A DNA stretch of 64,000 nt from Phocaeicola faecalis (GTDB taxonomy: Bacteria; Bacteroidota; Bacteroidia; Bacteroidales; Bacteroidaceae). The notes under the pieces were generated by a model, which was not told the origin of the DNA, searched no databases, and saw nothing but the letters and a program-made list of their open reading frames with translations. Where the stretch lies: the NCBI RefSeq assembly GCF_021730445.1, contig NZ_JADNRM010000008.1, positions 107,500 through 171,499 on the forward strand, given 5' to 3'. How positions within the stretch are numbered: position 1 is the first letter of the stretch; each line of letters begins with the position of its first letter. The position numbers were made by a program, and so were the translations under genes. Below are positions 9,701 through 20,652 of the stretch, one piece after another.

Positions 9701-10576
9701 ATTCAGTTGAGTAAGTGGACGGCGGATGCTCACAAGAACGATATGATTCGTGACTTGGTAATGAATTACCTGAAGAAATATAAAGAACTGGATGCCGAGC
9801 TGAAACGTAAGAAGTTTGCTATCACAATAGGTGATGAGCTGCCTTCAGGTATTATTCAGATGGCTAAAGTTTATATTGCTAAGAAACGTAAGATTGGTGT
9901 GGGTGATAAGATGGCAGGTCGCCATGGTAATAAGGGTATTGTATCCCGTGTTGTCCGTCAGGAAGATATGCCGTTCTTGGCAGATGGTACTCCGGTAGAT
10001 ATCGTATTGAATCCGTTGGGTGTGCCTTCTCGTATGAACATCGGTCAGATTTTTGAAGCCGTATTAGGTCGTGCCGGAAAAGAATTAGGCGTGAAATTTG
10101 CTACTCCTATTTTCGATGGTGCATCTATGGATGACTTGAATGAATGGACGGATAAAGCCGGATTGCCTCGTTACTGTAAGACGTATCTTTGTGATGGTGG
10201 TACCGGTGAACGTTTTGACCAACCGGCAACGGTAGGTGTGACTTACATGTTGAAATTGGGTCACATGGTTGAAGACAAGATGCATGCACGTTCTATCGGT
10301 CCGTACTCTCTTATTACTCAGCAACCGCTTGGTGGTAAGGCGCAGTTCGGTGGTCAGCGTTTCGGAGAAATGGAAGTTTGGGCGCTCGAAGCATTTGGCG
10401 CAGCACACATCCTGCAGGAAATCCTGACTATTAAGTCTGATGACGTTGTTGGACGTTCTAAGGCTTACGAGGCTATTGTAAAAGGTGAGCCGATGCCTAC
10501 TCCGGGTATCCCTGAATCTCTGAATGTATTGTTACATGAATTGAGAGGATTGGGACTGAGTATCAACCTTGAATAA
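6764..10576 (+). CDS. rpoB: RNA polymerase subunit beta
   Basis: A 1270-residue beta subunit, complete from [17 protein letters not shown] to the C-terminal [13 protein letters not shown]. The rifampicin-pocket region is intact (about residues 465-535, with [29 protein letters not shown] and [13 protein letters not shown]). It also carries the active-site lysines region ([12 protein letters not shown]). It follows the rplL attenuator and precedes rpoC by 36 bases. Confidence 0.99.
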   Translation: MSSNTENKRVNFASIKNPMKYPDFLEVQLKSFQDFLQLDTPPEKRKNDGLYKVFAENFPIADTRNNFVLEFLDYYIDPPHYTIDDCLERGLTYSVPLKAKLKLYCTDPDHEDFDTVIQDVYLGPIPYMTPKGTFVINGAERVVVSQLHRSPGVFFGQSVHANGTKLYSARIIPFKGSWIEFATDINNVMYAYIDRKKKLPVTTLLRAVGFENDKDILEIFNLAEEVKVNKANLKKVVGRKLAARVLKTWTEDFVDEDTGEVVSIERNEVIIDRETVLEADHVDEIIDSGVQNILVHKEEANSSDYSIIFNTLQKDPSNSEKEAVLYIYRQLRNADPADDASAREVINNLFFSEKRYDLGEVGRYRINKKLGLTTDMDVKVLTKQDIIEIIKYLIELINSKADVDDIDHLSNRRVRTVGEQLSNQFAIGLARMSRTIRERMNVRDNEVFTPIDLINAKTISSVINSFFGTNALSQFMDQTNPLAEITHKRRLSALGPGGLSRERAGFEVRDVHYTHYGRLCPIETPEGPNIGLISSLCVYAKINELGFISTPYRKVADSKVDISDEGIEYLTAEEEEDKIIAQGNAPLDDEGKFVRDKVKARRDADYPVVTPDQVELMDVSPQQIASIAASLIPFLEHDDANRALMGSNMMRQAVPLLRTEAPIVGTGIEKQLVEDSRTQIAAEGDGVIEYVDATTIRILYDRTEDEEFVSFEPALKEYRIPKFRKTNQSMTIDLRPICDKGQRVKKGDILTEGYSTQGGELALGKNLLVAYMPWKGYNYEDAIVLNERVVREDLLTSVHVDEYILEVRETKRGMEELTSDIPNVSEEATKDLDENGIVRVGARIEPGDILIGKITPKGESDPSPEEKLLRAIFGDKAGDVKDASLKASPSLRGVVIDKKLFSRVVKTRSEKNADKAILPKLNDEFDEKAAKLKDILIDKLLVLTNGKVSQGVKDYLGTEVIAKGAKFTKRDLESLDYTVIQLSKWTADAHKNDMIRDLVMNYLKKYKELDAELKRKKFAITIGDELPSGIIQMAKVYIAKKRKIGVGDKMAGRHGNKGIVSRVVRQEDMPFLADGTPVDIVLNPLGVPSRMNIGQIFEAVLGRAGKELGVKFATPIFDGASMDDLNEWTDKAGLPRYCKTYLCDGGTGERFDQPATVGVTYMLKLGHMVEDKMHARSIGPYSLITQQPLGGKAQFGGQRFGEMEVWALEAFGAAHILQEILTIKSDDVVGRSKAYEAIVKGEPMPTPGIPESLNVLLHELRGLGLSINLE

Positions 10577-10612
10577 TAAAAATATAACTCTTTACAATAT
10601 AAACAAGAAAGT

Positions 10613-13600
10613 ATGGCTTTTAGAAAAGAAACGAAGATAAAGAGTAATTTCTCGAAAATCTCAATTGGTTTGGCTTCACCTGAAGAAATCCTTGAGAATT
10701 CGAGTGGTGAGGTGTTGAAGCCTGAAACTATCAACTACCGTACCTACAAACCTGAACGTGACGGTTTGTTCTGCGAACGCATCTTCGGTCCGGTAAAAGA
10801 CTATGAATGTCATTGCGGTAAGTATAAACGTATTCGTTATAAAGGAATTGTTTGTGACCGTTGCGGTGTTGAAGTGACAGAAAAGAAAGTTCGTCGTGAA
10901 CGTATGGGACATATCCAGTTGGTAGTGCCTGTGGCACATATCTGGTATTTCCGTTCATTGCCGAACAAAATCGGTTACTTGTTGGGATTGCCCACCAAGA
11001 AACTTGATTCTATTATTTACTATGAACGTTATGTCGTTATTCAGCCGGGTGCTGCCGCTGAAGAAGGCGTAAATGAATATGATTTGCTTTCAGAAGAGGA
11101 ATATCTGGATTTGCTGGAAAAACTTCCGAGAGAAAATCAATATTTGGAAGATACAGATCCTAACAAGTTTATTGCTAAGATGGGAGCTGAAGCCATCTAT
11201 GATTTGTTGGCTAAACTTGACTTGGATGCACTTTCTTATGAGTTGCGTCACAAGGCAAGCAACGACTCTTCACAACAGCGTAAGAATGAAGCATTGAAAC
11301 GCCTGCAGGTTGTTGAATCGTTCCGCGCATCTCGCGGACGCAATAAACCTGAATGGATGATTGTACGTATTGTTCCGGTGATTCCTCCAGAACTTCGTCC
11401 GTTGGTGCCGTTGGATGGTGGTCGTTTTGCGACTTCTGACTTGAATGATTTGTATCGCCGTGTGATTATCCGTAACAATCGTTTGAAGAGACTGATTGAA
11501 ATCAAAGCTCCTGAAGTAATCTTACGCAACGAAAAACGTATGTTGCAAGAAGCTGTCGATTCATTGTTCGATAATTCACGTAAGTCCAGTGCTGTAAAAA
11601 CAGATGCAAACCGTCCGTTGAAATCACTGTCCGACAGTTTGAAAGGTAAGCAAGGACGTTTCCGTCAGAACCTGTTGGGTAAGCGTGTTGACTACTCAGC
11701 CCGTTCGGTAATTGTCGTTGGTCCTGAACTGAAAATGGGAGAATGCGGTATTCCTAAATTGATGGCTGCCGAACTTTACAAACCGTTTATTATCCGTAAA
11801 TTGATAGAACGCGGTATTGTGAAGACGGTTAAGTCAGCCAAGAAGATAGTAGACCGTAAAGAGCCTGTTATTTGGGATATCTTGGAGCATGTAATGAAAG
11901 GTCATCCGGTATTGTTGAACCGTGCGCCGACATTGCACCGTTTGGGTATCCAGGCATTCCAGCCACACATGATTGAAGGTAAGGCTATCCAGTTGCATCC
12001 ATTGGCATGTACTGCGTTCAATGCCGACTTTGACGGTGACCAGATGGCTGTTCACTTGCCTTTAAGCAATGAAGCTGTATTGGAAGCTCAGATGTTGATG
12101 CTTCAGGCACATAATATTTTGAACCCGGCTAATGGTGCGCCTATCACCGTACCCGCCCAGGATATGGTACTCGGTTTGTATTATATTACAAAACTGAGAA
12201 AAGGTGCTAAAGGTGAGGGACTGACATTCTATGGACCGGAAGAAGCTTTGATTGCTTATAATGAAGGTAAGGTAGATATCCATGCAATTATCAACGTTGT
12301 CGTAAAAGACTTGGATAAAGATGGCAATATTGTAGATGTAATGATGAAGGAAACTTCTGTAGGCCGTGTGATTGTAAATGAAATCGTTCCGGCAGAAGTG
12401 GGTTATCTGAATACCATTATTTCTAAAAAGTCTTTGCGTGACATCATTAGTGATGTTATCAAGGCGGTGGGTGTTGCTCGTGCTTGTGAATTCTTGGATG
12501 GTATTAAGAACTTAGGTTACCATATGGCGTTCAAGGGTGGTCTGTCATTCAACTTGGGTGATATTATCATTCCGAAGGAAAAAGAAGAACTGGTAAAACG
12601 CGGTAACGAAGAAGTAGAACAAATCATGATGAACTATAATATGGGTTTCATCACTGATAATGAACGTTACAACCAGGTTATTGATACATGGACTCATGTC
12701 AACAGTGACTTGTCTGATATCCTTTATAAGACTATTAAGAACGATGACCAAGGTTTCAATTCAGTATTTATGATGCTTGATTCCGGTGCCCGTGGTTCTA
12801 AGGAACAGATTCGTCAGTTGTCAGGTATGCGTGGTTTGATGGCTAAACCGCAGAAAGCTGGTGCTGAAGGAGCTCAGATTATTGAAAACCCGATTCTTTC
12901 AAACTTTAAGGAAGGTTTGTCTGTGTTGGAGTACTTTATCTCTACCCACGGTGCTCGTAAAGGTTTGGCGGATACCGCGTTGAAGACTGCCGATGCCGGA
13001 TACTTGACTCGTCGTCTGGTAGACGTGTCGCATGATGTGATTATTAATGAAGAAGACTGTGGAACACTTCGCGGTTTGGTTTGTACTGCTTTGAAGAATA
13101 ATGATGAAGTTATTGCTACTCTGTACGAACGTATCCTCGGACGTGTTTCTGTACATGATATTATTCATCCTACAACCGGTAAGTTGATTGTTGCCGGAGG
13201 TGAAGAGATTACTGAAGATATTGCACAGGAAATTGAAGATTCTCCGATTGAAAGCGTAGAAATCCGTTCTGTATTGACTTGTGAATCGAAGAAAGGCGTA
13301 TGTGCCAAGTGTTACGGACGTAACCTTGCTTCAAGCCGTATGGTTCAAAAGGGAGAAGCTGTCGGTGTCATCGCTGCACAGTCTATCGGTGAGCCGGGTA
13401 CTCAGTTGACGTTGCGTACGTTCCATGCCGGTGGTATCGCCGGTAACATGGCTGCCAATGCAAGTATTGTTGCCAAAAACAATGCTCGTCTGGAATTTGA
13501 GGAACTTCGTACTGTTGATACTGTAGATGAAACTACCGGTGAAGCCGTGAAAGTGGTAGTAGGCCGTTTGGCTGAGGTGCGCTTTATTGATGTAAATACC

Positions 13601-14902
13601 GGTATCATTTTATCAACTCATAATGTTCCTTACGGTTCTAAATTGTATGCTGCTGACGGTGATGTGGTTGAAAAAGGTAAACTGATTGCTAAATGGGATC
13701 CGTTCAACGCTGTTATCATTACCGAAGCAACCGGTAAGATTGAGTTCGAAAGTATGGTTGAGAACGTAACTTATAAGGTGGAATCAGATGAAGCTACCGG
13801 TTTGCGTGAAATCATCATTATCGAATCTAAGGATAAGACAAAAGTACCTTCTGCTCATATTACGACAGAAGATGGTAACTTGATACGTACTTATAACTTC
13901 CCTGTGGGTGGACACGTTGTTATTGAAAACAATCAATCGGTGAAGGCCGGTGACATCCTTGTGAAGATTCCGCGTGCTGTCGGTAAGGCTGGTGATATCA
14001 CCGGTGGTCTGCCTCGTGTAACAGAATTGTTTGAGGCACGTAACCCGTCTAACCCTGCTGTGGTTTCTGAAATCGATGGTGAAGTTACCATGGGTAAGAT
14101 TAAACGTGGTAACCGTGAAATTATTGTAACATCCAAGACGGGTGAAGTGAAGAAGTACTTGGTTAATCTTTCTAAGCAGATTCTTGTTCAGGAGAACGAC
14201 TATGTACGTGCCGGAACTCCGCTGTCTGACGGTGCGATTACTCCTGCCGACATCTTGGCCATTAAAGGCCCTACGGCTGTGCAGGAATATATCGTAAACG
14301 AGGTACAGGATGTTTATCGTCTGCAAGGTGTGAAGATTAATGATAAGCACTTTGAGATTATCGTTCGTCAAATGATGCGTAAAGTTGAAATTGATGAACC
14401 GGGCGATACCCGCTTCTTGGAACAGCAAGTGGTGGATAAGCAAGATTTCATGGAAGAAAATGACCGCATCTGGGGTAAAAAAGTTGTCGTTGACGCAGGT
14501 GATTCTCAGAACTTACAACCGGGTCAGATTGTAACTGCCCGTAAGTTGCGTGATGAGAACAGTATGTTGAAGCGTCGTGACTTGAAACCCGTTGAAGTGC
14601 GTGACGCTATCCCTGCAACATCTACTCAGATTCTGCAAGGTATTACTCGCGCTGCTTTGGGAACTTCAAGCTTCATGTCGGCTGCATCCTTCCAGGAAAC
14701 AACCAAGGTTCTGAACGAAGCTGCCATCAATGGTAAAGTAGATAAACTGGAAGGTATGAAGGAAAATGTGATTTGTGGTCACTTGATTCCTGCCGGTACC
14801 GGACAGCGTGAATTTGAAAAGATTGTTGTTGGTTCAAAAGAAGAATACGACCGCATCTTGGCAAATCGCAAAAATGTACTTGACTATAGTGAAGTAGAAT
14901 AA
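10613..14902 (+). CDS. rpoC: RNA polymerase subunit beta'
   Basis: A 1429-residue beta' subunit. The N-terminal zinc finger (CHCG...CDRCG, near residues 65-85), the catalytic [12 protein letters not shown] (residues 470-481, three aspartates chelating Mg), the second zinc site ([13 protein letters not shown], near 890) and the trigger-loop region are all present. A strong intrinsic terminator ends the unit 26 bases after the stop. Confidence 0.99.
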   Translation: MAFRKETKIKSNFSKISIGLASPEEILENSSGEVLKPETINYRTYKPERDGLFCERIFGPVKDYECHCGKYKRIRYKGIVCDRCGVEVTEKKVRRERMGHIQLVVPVAHIWYFRSLPNKIGYLLGLPTKKLDSIIYYERYVVIQPGAAAEEGVNEYDLLSEEEYLDLLEKLPRENQYLEDTDPNKFIAKMGAEAIYDLLAKLDLDALSYELRHKASNDSSQQRKNEALKRLQVVESFRASRGRNKPEWMIVRIVPVIPPELRPLVPLDGGRFATSDLNDLYRRVIIRNNRLKRLIEIKAPEVILRNEKRMLQEAVDSLFDNSRKSSAVKTDANRPLKSLSDSLKGKQGRFRQNLLGKRVDYSARSVIVVGPELKMGECGIPKLMAAELYKPFIIRKLIERGIVKTVKSAKKIVDRKEPVIWDILEHVMKGHPVLLNRAPTLHRLGIQAFQPHMIEGKAIQLHPLACTAFNADFDGDQMAVHLPLSNEAVLEAQMLMLQAHNILNPANGAPITVPAQDMVLGLYYITKLRKGAKGEGLTFYGPEEALIAYNEGKVDIHAIINVVVKDLDKDGNIVDVMMKETSVGRVIVNEIVPAEVGYLNTIISKKSLRDIISDVIKAVGVARACEFLDGIKNLGYHMAFKGGLSFNLGDIIIPKEKEELVKRGNEEVEQIMMNYNMGFITDNERYNQVIDTWTHVNSDLSDILYKTIKNDDQGFNSVFMMLDSGARGSKEQIRQLSGMRGLMAKPQKAGAEGAQIIENPILSNFKEGLSVLEYFISTHGARKGLADTALKTADAGYLTRRLVDVSHDVIINEEDCGTLRGLVCTALKNNDEVIATLYERILGRVSVHDIIHPTTGKLIVAGGEEITEDIAQEIEDSPIESVEIRSVLTCESKKGVCAKCYGRNLASSRMVQKGEAVGVIAAQSIGEPGTQLTLRTFHAGGIAGNMAANASIVAKNNARLEFEELRTVDTVDETTGEAVKVVVGRLAEVRFIDVNTGIILSTHNVPYGSKLYAADGDVVEKGKLIAKWDPFNAVIITEATGKIEFESMVENVTYKVESDEATGLREIIIIESKDKTKVPSAHITTEDGNLIRTYNFPVGGHVVIENNQSVKAGDILVKIPRAVGKAGDITGGLPRVTELFEARNPSNPAVVSEIDGEVTMGKIKRGNREIIVTSKTGEVKKYLVNLSKQILVQENDYVRAGTPLSDGAITPADILAIKGPTAVQEYIVNEVQDVYRLQGVKINDKHFEIIVRQMMRKVEIDEPGDTRFLEQQVVDKQDFMEENDRIWGKKVVVDAGDSQNLQPGQIVTARKLRDENSMLKRRDLKPVEVRDAIPATSTQILQGITRAALGTSSFMSAASFQETTKVLNEAAINGKVDKLEGMKENVICGHLIPAGTGQREFEKIVVGSKEEYDRILANRKNVLDYSEVE

Positions 14903-14927
14903 TACAATTCATCAAGACTCTAAATAG

Positions 14928-14963
14928 AAGGTCGGTTTTCCTAAGGGGAGACCGACCTTTTTT
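14928..14963 (+). terminator. Intrinsic terminator after rpoC
   Basis: AAGGTCGGT pairs with ACCGACCTT (9 bp) around TTTCCTAAGGGGAG, followed by a run of T. It closes the secE-rpoC transcription unit. Confidence 0.88.
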
Positions 14964-15067
14964 ATTTAATAAACCGGTATATTCTCTTTCTCTGGCTCTA
15001 TCACTTTCCCCCGCCATTACATAGCACAGATTTCTTAGCTAATAAGGTCGACTTAACCTGACACAAT

Positions 15068-15170
15068 GACATATATATGTATAGGCTTATGCATACGTAC
15101 GCGTAGGCTTACGCGTACGTATGTGTAGGCTTACGCCACCGTATGTATGAACCGATGCGTGCCTACGTGT
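15068..15170. repeat. 22-bp degenerate tandem array, alternating purine-pyrimidine
   Basis: TAGGC starts at 15082, 15104 and 15126, exactly 22 bases apart, inside units such as GTAGGCTTACGCGTACGTAT. A fourth more diverged unit starts at 15148 and differs largely by transitions. Long stretches are strictly alternating purine-pyrimidine (for example 15112-15127). It lies in the rpoC to histidine kinase spacer and has no coding potential. Function unknown. Confidence 0.7.
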
Positions 15171-15304
15171 GAATTACCAACCAATCTTCCAAATTATTCG
15201 TAAATCATATTTGATGATAAAAAGATTTCAGCCATTTTTAAACAGACTCTCATTGTTTTTCTAAAAGTTTGATAATAATAGTCCTTTTTTCAGAATAATA
15301 TATC

Positions 15305-15312
15305 TATATTTG
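15305..15312 (+). promoter_or_regulatory. Candidate -7 box for the structured leader and histidine kinase
   Basis: TATATTTG matches TAnnTTTG. There is no good TTG box at the expected distance. Transcription would start near 15318 and give an unusually long leader of about 300 bases before the kinase gene. Confidence 0.45.
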
Positions 15313-15364
15313 TAGTCAGTCAAAGCGACAAAGAGAGTTCGTGTTTGATATGTTAATGTTAATA

Positions 15365-15571
15365 GAGCGTTTTTGATATTACTTTGTGTTAGAAAATCCC
15401 CAATTTTCGAAGCGGAACAAAGTGGATACAACAGAACGCTCACGTCGTGTGTTTATACTTCCTTCTAAAAGGAAATATGCATAACGGCGTGGGACTGTTG
15501 TTTTTATTTGTTCCGTGGGTATGGGGATACCTCTAACGCAGATAAGACATTAAAACAGTTCCCACGCTTTT
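15365..15571 (+). ncRNA. Candidate structured leader RNA or sRNA upstream of a histidine kinase
   Basis: Three consecutive stems can form. Stem 1 pairs GAGCGTT 15365-15371 with 15435-15441, ACTTTGT 15381-15387 with 15417-15423, and GAAAAT 15392-15397 with 15403-15408. Stem 2 pairs TTCCTT 15459-15464 with 15469-15474. Stem 3 pairs GCGTGGGACTGTT 15487-15499 with 15554-15567, one bulge, enclosing a GGTAT/ATACC hairpin, and ends in TTTT. An alternative pairs ACAACAG 15428-15434 with 15495-15501 and CACG 15441-15444 with 15488-15491, breaking stem 3 and the base of stem 1. Terminator and anti-terminator-like choices are thus visible. No known RNA family is assigned. Confidence 0.45.
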
Positions 15572-15622
15572 ATATATTTATGCCATCCTTAGGGAGCAGG
15601 GAGGGAGATACATTAGGCCGCT

Positions 15623-16405
15623 ATGAAAACAATAGAAGAACTGGAAGAACTCAACCGCCAATTACAAGTCGAATTGAGGGAAGCTAGGGCTGCACAGGCT
15701 CAAGCCGAAGCCGCTAATCAAAACAAATCGGTGTTTCTTGCCAATATGAGCCATGAGATACGAACGCCGCTTAATGTTATTATGGGGTTCTCGAACTTGA
15801 TTGTTACTGCTGCTACCGAGGAAGAAAAGCGAATGTATGCGGACGTTCTGGAAAATAATTGTTCATTGTTGCTTCAGCTTATTAATGATATTTTGGACCT
15901 GTCGAAAATAGAATCGGGAACATTGACTTTTGCAGAGGAAGAAGTGGAACTGAATATGTTACTGGAAGAACTGGCAAGCGCGATGCGTACACGGATTGTC
16001 ACAGAGGAGGTTGTCTTGAATTGTGTTACACTTTCTGCTCCTTGCTTTATTGTGACGGAGAAAAAACGGCTTTCTCAAGTGCTTATTAATCTATTGACAA
16101 ATGCTATTAAGTTTACGACCAAAGGCAGCATTCATTTAGGCTATGAAATTCATGGGAAAATGCTTTATTTTTATGTGTCTGATACCGGATGCGGCCTTCC
16201 TGAATCTCAAAAGCAAAAAGTGTTTGAACGATTTGTCAGACTTGATTCCGCTAAACCGGGTACGGGGCTGGGACTTGCAATTTGTCGCACTATTGTGGAA
16301 AAAATGGGAGGATGTATTGGTGTAGAATCAGAGGAGGGAAAAGGAGCTTGTTTCTGGTTTACTATTCCTTATGCTCTCTCTTCTATAGAAAAAAATGATA
16401 TTTAG
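15623..16405 (+). CDS. Small cytosolic sensor-less histidine kinase
   Basis: The 260 residues comprise an N-terminal coiled coil (about 1-35), a HisKA dimerisation domain with phosphoacceptor H44 in SHEIRTPLNVI, and a HATPase_c domain with an N box (LINLLTNAIKF, about 154-164), a G1 box (DTGCGLP, 187-193), an F box (FERF, 201-204) and a G2 box (GTGLGLAI, 213-220). There is no membrane segment, PAS or receiver domain. An in-frame TAG nine bases upstream of the ATG excludes a longer N-terminus. No response regulator is adjacent. It may be a truncated hybrid kinase or an orphan acting on a distant partner. It lies between the rpo and str clusters behind a structured leader. Confidence 0.85.
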   Translation: MKTIEELEELNRQLQVELREARAAQAQAEAANQNKSVFLANMSHEIRTPLNVIMGFSNLIVTAATEEEKRMYADVLENNCSLLLQLINDILDLSKIESGTLTFAEEEVELNMLLEELASAMRTRIVTEEVVLNCVTLSAPCFIVTEKKRLSQVLINLLTNAIKFTTKGSIHLGYEIHGKMLYFYVSDTGCGLPESQKQKVFERFVRLDSAKPGTGLGLAICRTIVEKMGGCIGVESEEGKGACFWFTIPYALSSIEKNDI

Positions 16406-16416
16406 TGTGTCTATTG

Positions 16417-16447
16417 TTGCTTGATTGATTCCTTTTCCTTACTTTTG
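16417..16447 (+). promoter_or_regulatory. Promoter of the DUF3467 gene
   Basis: TTG at 16417-16419, a 20-base spacer and TACTTTTG at 16440-16447 fit the Bacteroides consensus. It gives the DUF3467 gene its own start, separate from the kinase. Confidence 0.6.
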
Positions 16448-16504
16448 CTCGTCTGCTACTAAGAAGCAGATAATATTTACCTTTTAATATAGAAGAAAAT
16501 AATC

Positions 16505-16846
16505 ATGGAAAACGAAAAAAACAACAATCAGCTCCAAATAGAGTTGAAAGAAGAAGTAGCACAAGGCACTTATGCCAATCTTGCCATAATTACACATTCC
16601 AGCTCTGAATTTATAGTAGATTTCGTGCGTGTAATGCCCGGATTGCCGAAAGCAGGGGTGCAATCTCGTATTGTATTGACTCCTGAGCATGCTAAGCGCC
16701 TGATGTATGCTTTGCAAGAAAATGTGGCAAAATATGAACGTAATTTCGGACCGGTCCGTATGCCTGAAGAGATGAATGGTGCCAACGGTGGTCCTGACGG
16801 CAAGACTTTTATTCCGCCTATGAGCGGCTTTAAGGGAGAAGCATAA
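16505..16846 (+). CDS. DUF3467 family protein
   Basis: The 113-residue protein begins MENEKNNNQLQIELKEEVAQG and contains the DUF3467 core: YANLAIITHSSSEFIVDFVRVMPG, then VLTPEHAKRLMYALQENVAKYE. The family is widespread and small; its biochemical role is unknown. No signal peptide or membrane helix is visible, so it should be cytosolic. It has its own promoter and terminator, so it is a monocistronic neighbour of the str operon. Confidence 0.85.
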   Translation: MENEKNNNQLQIELKEEVAQGTYANLAIITHSSSEFIVDFVRVMPGLPKAGVQSRIVLTPEHAKRLMYALQENVAKYERNFGPVRMPEEMNGANGGPDGKTFIPPMSGFKGEA

Positions 16847-16875
16847 GCTATACTTTGTCGTGTAAATGGCATATT

Positions 16876-16918
16876 AGTCTGTCTTTCAAAAGATTTTTTT
16901 GAGAGACAGACTATTTTT
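16876..16918 (+). terminator. Intrinsic terminator after the DUF3467 gene
   Basis: AGTCTGTCTTTCAAAA (16876-16891) pairs with TTTTGAGAGACAGACT (16897-16912), 15 of 16 positions, followed by ATTTTT. Confidence 0.88.
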
Positions 16919-16932
16919 ATTGCTTAAAAGTA

Positions 16933-16962
16933 TTGTTTATTAAAATGTTATTCGTAACTTTG
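16933..16962 (+). promoter_or_regulatory. Promoter of the str operon
   Basis: TTG at 16933-16935, a 19-base spacer and TAACTTTG at 16955-16962. The -7 box is identical to that of the tRNA-tuf promoter. rpsL begins 75 bases further on. Confidence 0.78.
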
Positions 16963-17036
16963 CAGCCCAAAATGTATAGTTTTGGATTGAATTAGTAAAT
17001 TAATAAACAATATATAACAATTAAAAATCAAACAAA

Positions 17037-17450
17037 ATGCCTACTATTCAACAGTTAGTAAGAAAAGGAAGAGAGGTTTTGGTTGAGAAAAGTAAGTCTC
17101 CGGCACTGGATTCATGTCCTCAAAGACGTGGTGTTTGTGTTCGTGTGTATACTACTACTCCGAAGAAACCGAATTCAGCAATGCGTAAAGTTGCTCGTGT
17201 ACGTCTGACAAACTCTAAGGAAGTGAACTCTTACATTCCGGGAGAAGGACACAACTTGCAAGAACACTCAATCGTATTGGTTCGCGGTGGTCGTGTGAAA
17301 GACCTTCCGGGTGTACGTTATCACATCGTTCGTGGTACTTTGGATACAGCAGGTGTGGCTGGTCGTACACAAAGACGTTCTAAATACGGTGCTAAGCGCC
17401 CGAAAGCTGGACAAGCAGCAGCTCCTGCAAAAGGAAAAGGTAAAAAGTAA
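17037..17450 (+). CDS. rpsL: 30S ribosomal protein uS12
   Basis: The 137-residue decoding-centre protein carries the conserved loops [19 protein letters not shown] and [14 protein letters not shown], the sites where streptomycin resistance mutations fall. The C-terminal tail is extended and Ala/Lys rich. It is the first gene of the rpsL-rpsG-fusA unit. Confidence 0.98.
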   Translation: MPTIQQLVRKGREVLVEKSKSPALDSCPQRRGVCVRVYTTTPKKPNSAMRKVARVRLTNSKEVNSYIPGEGHNLQEHSIVLVRGGRVKDLPGVRYHIVRGTLDTAGVAGRTQRRSKYGAKRPKAGQAAAPAKGKGKK

Positions 17451-17609
17451 TTTGAAGCCTAGCTGAAATTCCGAAAAGAAAAAAGTATTTTAATTTAAGT
17501 TTTTGGTTTGTTGGAATAAGCTATAAAGGTTGAGTAAATGCTTCGGTGGAAGCGTTGAAGTAAACAAGAGTCGCAGCCCCAAACAAAAAACATTATTTTT
17601 TAAAGAAAA

Positions 17610-18086
17610 ATGAGAAAAGCAAAACCAAAAAAACGTGTGATCCTTCCGGATCCGGTATTTAATGACCAGAAGGTTTCTAAATTCGTTAACCATCTGATGT
17701 ATGATGGAAAGAAGAATACCTCTTATGAAATCTTCTATGCTGCATTGGAAACAGTAAAAACAAAACTTCCTAACGAAGAAAAATCAGCTTTGGAAATCTG
17801 GAAGAAGGCTTTGGATAACGTAACTCCTCAGCTGGAAGTTAAGTCTCGCCGTGTAGGTGGTGCTACATTCCAAGTTCCTACTGAAATCCGTCCTGATCGC
17901 AAGGAATCAATCTCAATGAAAAACTTGATCCTTTTCGCTCGTAAACGTGGTGGTAAATCAATGGCAGATAAATTGGCTGCTGAAATCATCGACGCATTCA
18001 ACGAACAGGGTGGTGCCTTCAAGCGTAAAGAAGATATGCACCGTATGGCAGAAGCTAACCGTGCATTCGCTCACTTCAGATTCTAA
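17610..18086 (+). CDS. rpsG: 30S ribosomal protein uS7
   Basis: The 158-residue primary 16S rRNA-binding protein of the small-subunit head starts [17 protein letters not shown] and includes [15 protein letters not shown] and the [13 protein letters not shown] end. It is separated from rpsL by 159 bases with no clear promoter. Confidence 0.98.
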   Translation: MRKAKPKKRVILPDPVFNDQKVSKFVNHLMYDGKKNTSYEIFYAALETVKTKLPNEEKSALEIWKKALDNVTPQLEVKSRRVGGATFQVPTEIRPDRKESISMKNLILFARKRGGKSMADKLAAEIIDAFNEQGGAFKRKEDMHRMAEANRAFAHFRF

Positions 18087-18118
18087 TCAAGTAATAATTA
18101 AATAAGTAAAGGACGAAA

Positions 18119-20236
18119 ATGGCTAAAAATGATTTGCATTTGACCCGCAATATCGGTATCATGGCTCACATCGATGCCGGTAAGACAACCACTTCGGAAC
18201 GTATTTTGTTCTACACCGGTCTGACTCACAAAATTGGTGAAGTTCATGATGGTGCAGCTACAATGGACTGGATGGCTCAGGAGCAGGAACGTGGTATTAC
18301 TATTACCTCTGCAGCAACAACAACTCGTTGGAAATATGCAGGCAATACTTATAAGATTAACTTGATTGATACTCCGGGACACGTTGACTTTACTGCTGAA
18401 GTAGAGCGCTCATTACGTGTGTTGGATGGAGCTGTTGCTGCTTACTGTGCTGTTGGTGGTGTAGAACCTCAGTCAGAAACAGTATGGCGTCAGGCTGATA
18501 AATACAATGTACCTCGTATCGGTTATGTTAACAAAATGGACCGTTCGGGTGCTGACTTCTTTGAAGTTGTTCGTCAGATGAAAACTGTGCTCGGTGCAAA
18601 TCCTTGTCCTGTTGTAATTCCTATCGGTGCAGAAGAAAGTTTCAAGGGTGTTGTTGACTTGATCAAGATGAAAGCTATCTTGTGGCATGACGAGACTATG
18701 GGTGCAGACTACAGTGTGGAAGATATCCCTGCAAACTTGGTTGACGAAGCTAATGAATGGAGAGAAAAATTACTTGAAAAAGTTGCTGATTTCGATGATG
18801 CTTTGATGGAGAAGTTCTTTGACGATCCTTCTACTATCACTGAAGAAGAAATTTTGCGTGCTCTGCGTGCAGGAACCTTGAAGATGGAAATCGTTCCGAT
18901 GTTCTGTGGCTCTTCATTCAAGAACAAGGGAGTTCAGACATTGCTTGATTATGTTTGTGCATTCTTGCCTTCTCCGCTGGATACTCCTGCTATCGTGGGT
19001 ACTAACCCTAATACAGGTGCAGAGGAAGACCGCAAGCCTAGTGAAGATGAAAAAACTTCAGCTTTGGCGTTTAAGATTGCAACCGACCCCTATGTAGGTC
19101 GTTTGACTTTCTTCCGTGTTTACTCTGGTAAAGTAGAGGCTGGTTCTTATATTTATAATACTCGTTCTGGTAAAAAAGAACGTGTATCACGTTTGTTCCA
19201 GATGCACTCAAATAAGCAGAACCCTGTTGAAGTAATCGGTGCAGGTGATATTGGTGCAGGTGTTGGTTTCAAGGATATCCGTACAGGTGATACTTTGTGT
19301 GATGAAGAAGCACCGATTGTATTGGAATCTATGGAATTCCCTGATCCGGTTATCGGTATTGCAGTTGAACCTAAAACTCAGAAAGACTTGGATAAACTGT
19401 CTAACGGTTTGGCTAAGTTGGCTGAAGAAGACCCGACATTTACAGTTAAGACTGATGAACAGTCAGGTCAGACTATTATTTCTGGTATGGGTGAGCTTCA
19501 CTTGGATATCATCATTGACCGTCTGAAACGTGAGTTCAAGGTAGAATGTAACCAAGGTAAACCTCAGGTTAACTATAAGGAAGCTATTACAAAGACTGTT
19601 GAGTTACGTGAAGTTTACAAGAAACAATCTGGTGGTCGTGGTAAATTTGCTGATATCATCGTAGCAATCGGCCCGGTTGATGACGACTTTACTCAAGGTG
19701 GCTTGCAGTTTGTTGATGAAGTGAAGGGTGGTAACATTCCTAAGGAATTCATTCCGTCGGTTCAGAAAGGTTTCCAAACAGCAATGAAAAATGGTGTGTT
19801 GGCAGGTTATCCGCTTGATTCACTGAAAGTAGTTTTGAAGGATGGTTCATTCCACCCGGTTGACTCTGACCAGTTGTCATTTGAAATCTGTGCTATTCAG
19901 GCGTACAAGAACGCTTGTGCTAAAGCAGGCCCTGTATTGACAGAACCTATCATGAAATTGGAAGTTGTAACTCCCGAAGAAAACATGGGTGATGTTATCG
20001 GTGACTTGAACAAACGTCGCGGTCAGGTAGAAGGTATGGAATCAAGCCGTTCTGGTGCTCGTATTGTTAAAGCAAAAGTGCCTTTGGCTGAAATGTTCGG
20101 TTATGTAACAGCTTTGCGTACCATTACCTCAGGTCGTGCAACTTCATCTATGACTTATGACCATCATGCTCAGGTGTCTAGCTCAATTGCTAAGACAGTT
20201 CTTGAAGAAGTGAAGGGTCGTGTAGACTTAGTATAA
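18119..20236 (+). CDS. fusA: Elongation factor G
   Basis: The 705-residue translocase GTPase has P-loop AHIDAGKTT, switch [11 protein letters not shown] and NKMD, followed by domains II to V. The C-terminal part ([19 protein letters not shown]) is typical of true EF-G rather than a ribosome-protection protein. It starts 32 bases after rpsG. Confidence 0.97.
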   Translation: MAKNDLHLTRNIGIMAHIDAGKTTTSERILFYTGLTHKIGEVHDGAATMDWMAQEQERGITITSAATTTRWKYAGNTYKINLIDTPGHVDFTAEVERSLRVLDGAVAAYCAVGGVEPQSETVWRQADKYNVPRIGYVNKMDRSGADFFEVVRQMKTVLGANPCPVVIPIGAEESFKGVVDLIKMKAILWHDETMGADYSVEDIPANLVDEANEWREKLLEKVADFDDALMEKFFDDPSTITEEEILRALRAGTLKMEIVPMFCGSSFKNKGVQTLLDYVCAFLPSPLDTPAIVGTNPNTGAEEDRKPSEDEKTSALAFKIATDPYVGRLTFFRVYSGKVEAGSYIYNTRSGKKERVSRLFQMHSNKQNPVEVIGAGDIGAGVGFKDIRTGDTLCDEEAPIVLESMEFPDPVIGIAVEPKTQKDLDKLSNGLAKLAEEDPTFTVKTDEQSGQTIISGMGELHLDIIIDRLKREFKVECNQGKPQVNYKEAITKTVELREVYKKQSGGRGKFADIIVAIGPVDDDFTQGGLQFVDEVKGGNIPKEFIPSVQKGFQTAMKNGVLAGYPLDSLKVVLKDGSFHPVDSDQLSFEICAIQAYKNACAKAGPVLTEPIMKLEVVTPEENMGDVIGDLNKRRGQVEGMESSRSGARIVKAKVPLAEMFGYVTALRTITSGRATSSMTYDHHAQVSSSIAKTVLEEVKGRVDLV

Positions 20237-20248
20237 TAAAGAATAATT

Positions 20249-20288
20249 TGGGGCGACGGGTTAGCGAATGACTCTTAATCCGGCCCCA
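20249..20288 (+). promoter_or_regulatory. Hairpin in the fusA-rpsJ spacer (leader or attenuator)
   Basis: TGGGGC pairs with GCCCCA and, after a two-base GA bulge, CGGGTTA pairs with TAATCCG (one G-T pair), around a 12-base loop. There is no long T run, so a leader or processing structure is as likely as a terminator. It is the only strong structure before the S10 operon genes. Confidence 0.55.
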
Positions 20289-20326
20289 CTTTATATGTTT
20301 TTAATCATTTTATAAATAACAATCTA

Positions 20327-20632
20327 ATGAGTCAAAAAATTAGAATTAAACTGAAATCATACGATCACAACTTGGTAGATAAATCTGCTGAAAAGATCGT
20401 GAAAACAGTGAAGGCTACAGGCGCTATTGTTAGCGGTCCTATTCCATTGCCTACTCACAAACGTATTTTCACTGTAAACCGTTCGACTTTCGTTAACAAG
20501 AAGTCACGTGAACAGTTTGAACTTTCTTCTTATAAGAGATTAATCGATATCTATAGCTCAACAGCTAAGACAGTAGATGCTCTGATGAAGTTGGAGTTAC
20601 CGAGTGGTGTAGAAGTAGAAATTAAAGTTTAA
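20327..20632 (+). CDS. rpsJ: 30S ribosomal protein uS10
   Basis: The 101-residue protein is also NusE, the NusB partner in antitermination. It has [21 protein letters not shown] and the conserved loop [23 protein letters not shown]. It opens the long S10-spc-alpha run that extends to rplQ. Confidence 0.98.
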   Translation: MSQKIRIKLKSYDHNLVDKSAEKIVKTVKATGAIVSGPIPLPTHKRIFTVNRSTFVNKKSREQFELSSYKRLIDIYSSTAKTVDALMKLELPSGVEVEIKV

Positions 20633-20652
20633 TCCATTAAAAATTAACTGAA

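Noticed and set aside
15068..15170. CRISPR array after rpoC
   Set aside because: Units are contiguous 22-bp repeats without unique spacers, and no cas genes are present.
15365..15571. 6S RNA assignment for the structured leader
   Set aside because: 6S is a single long rod with a central bubble; here three consecutive stems are seen, so the name is not supported, only possible.
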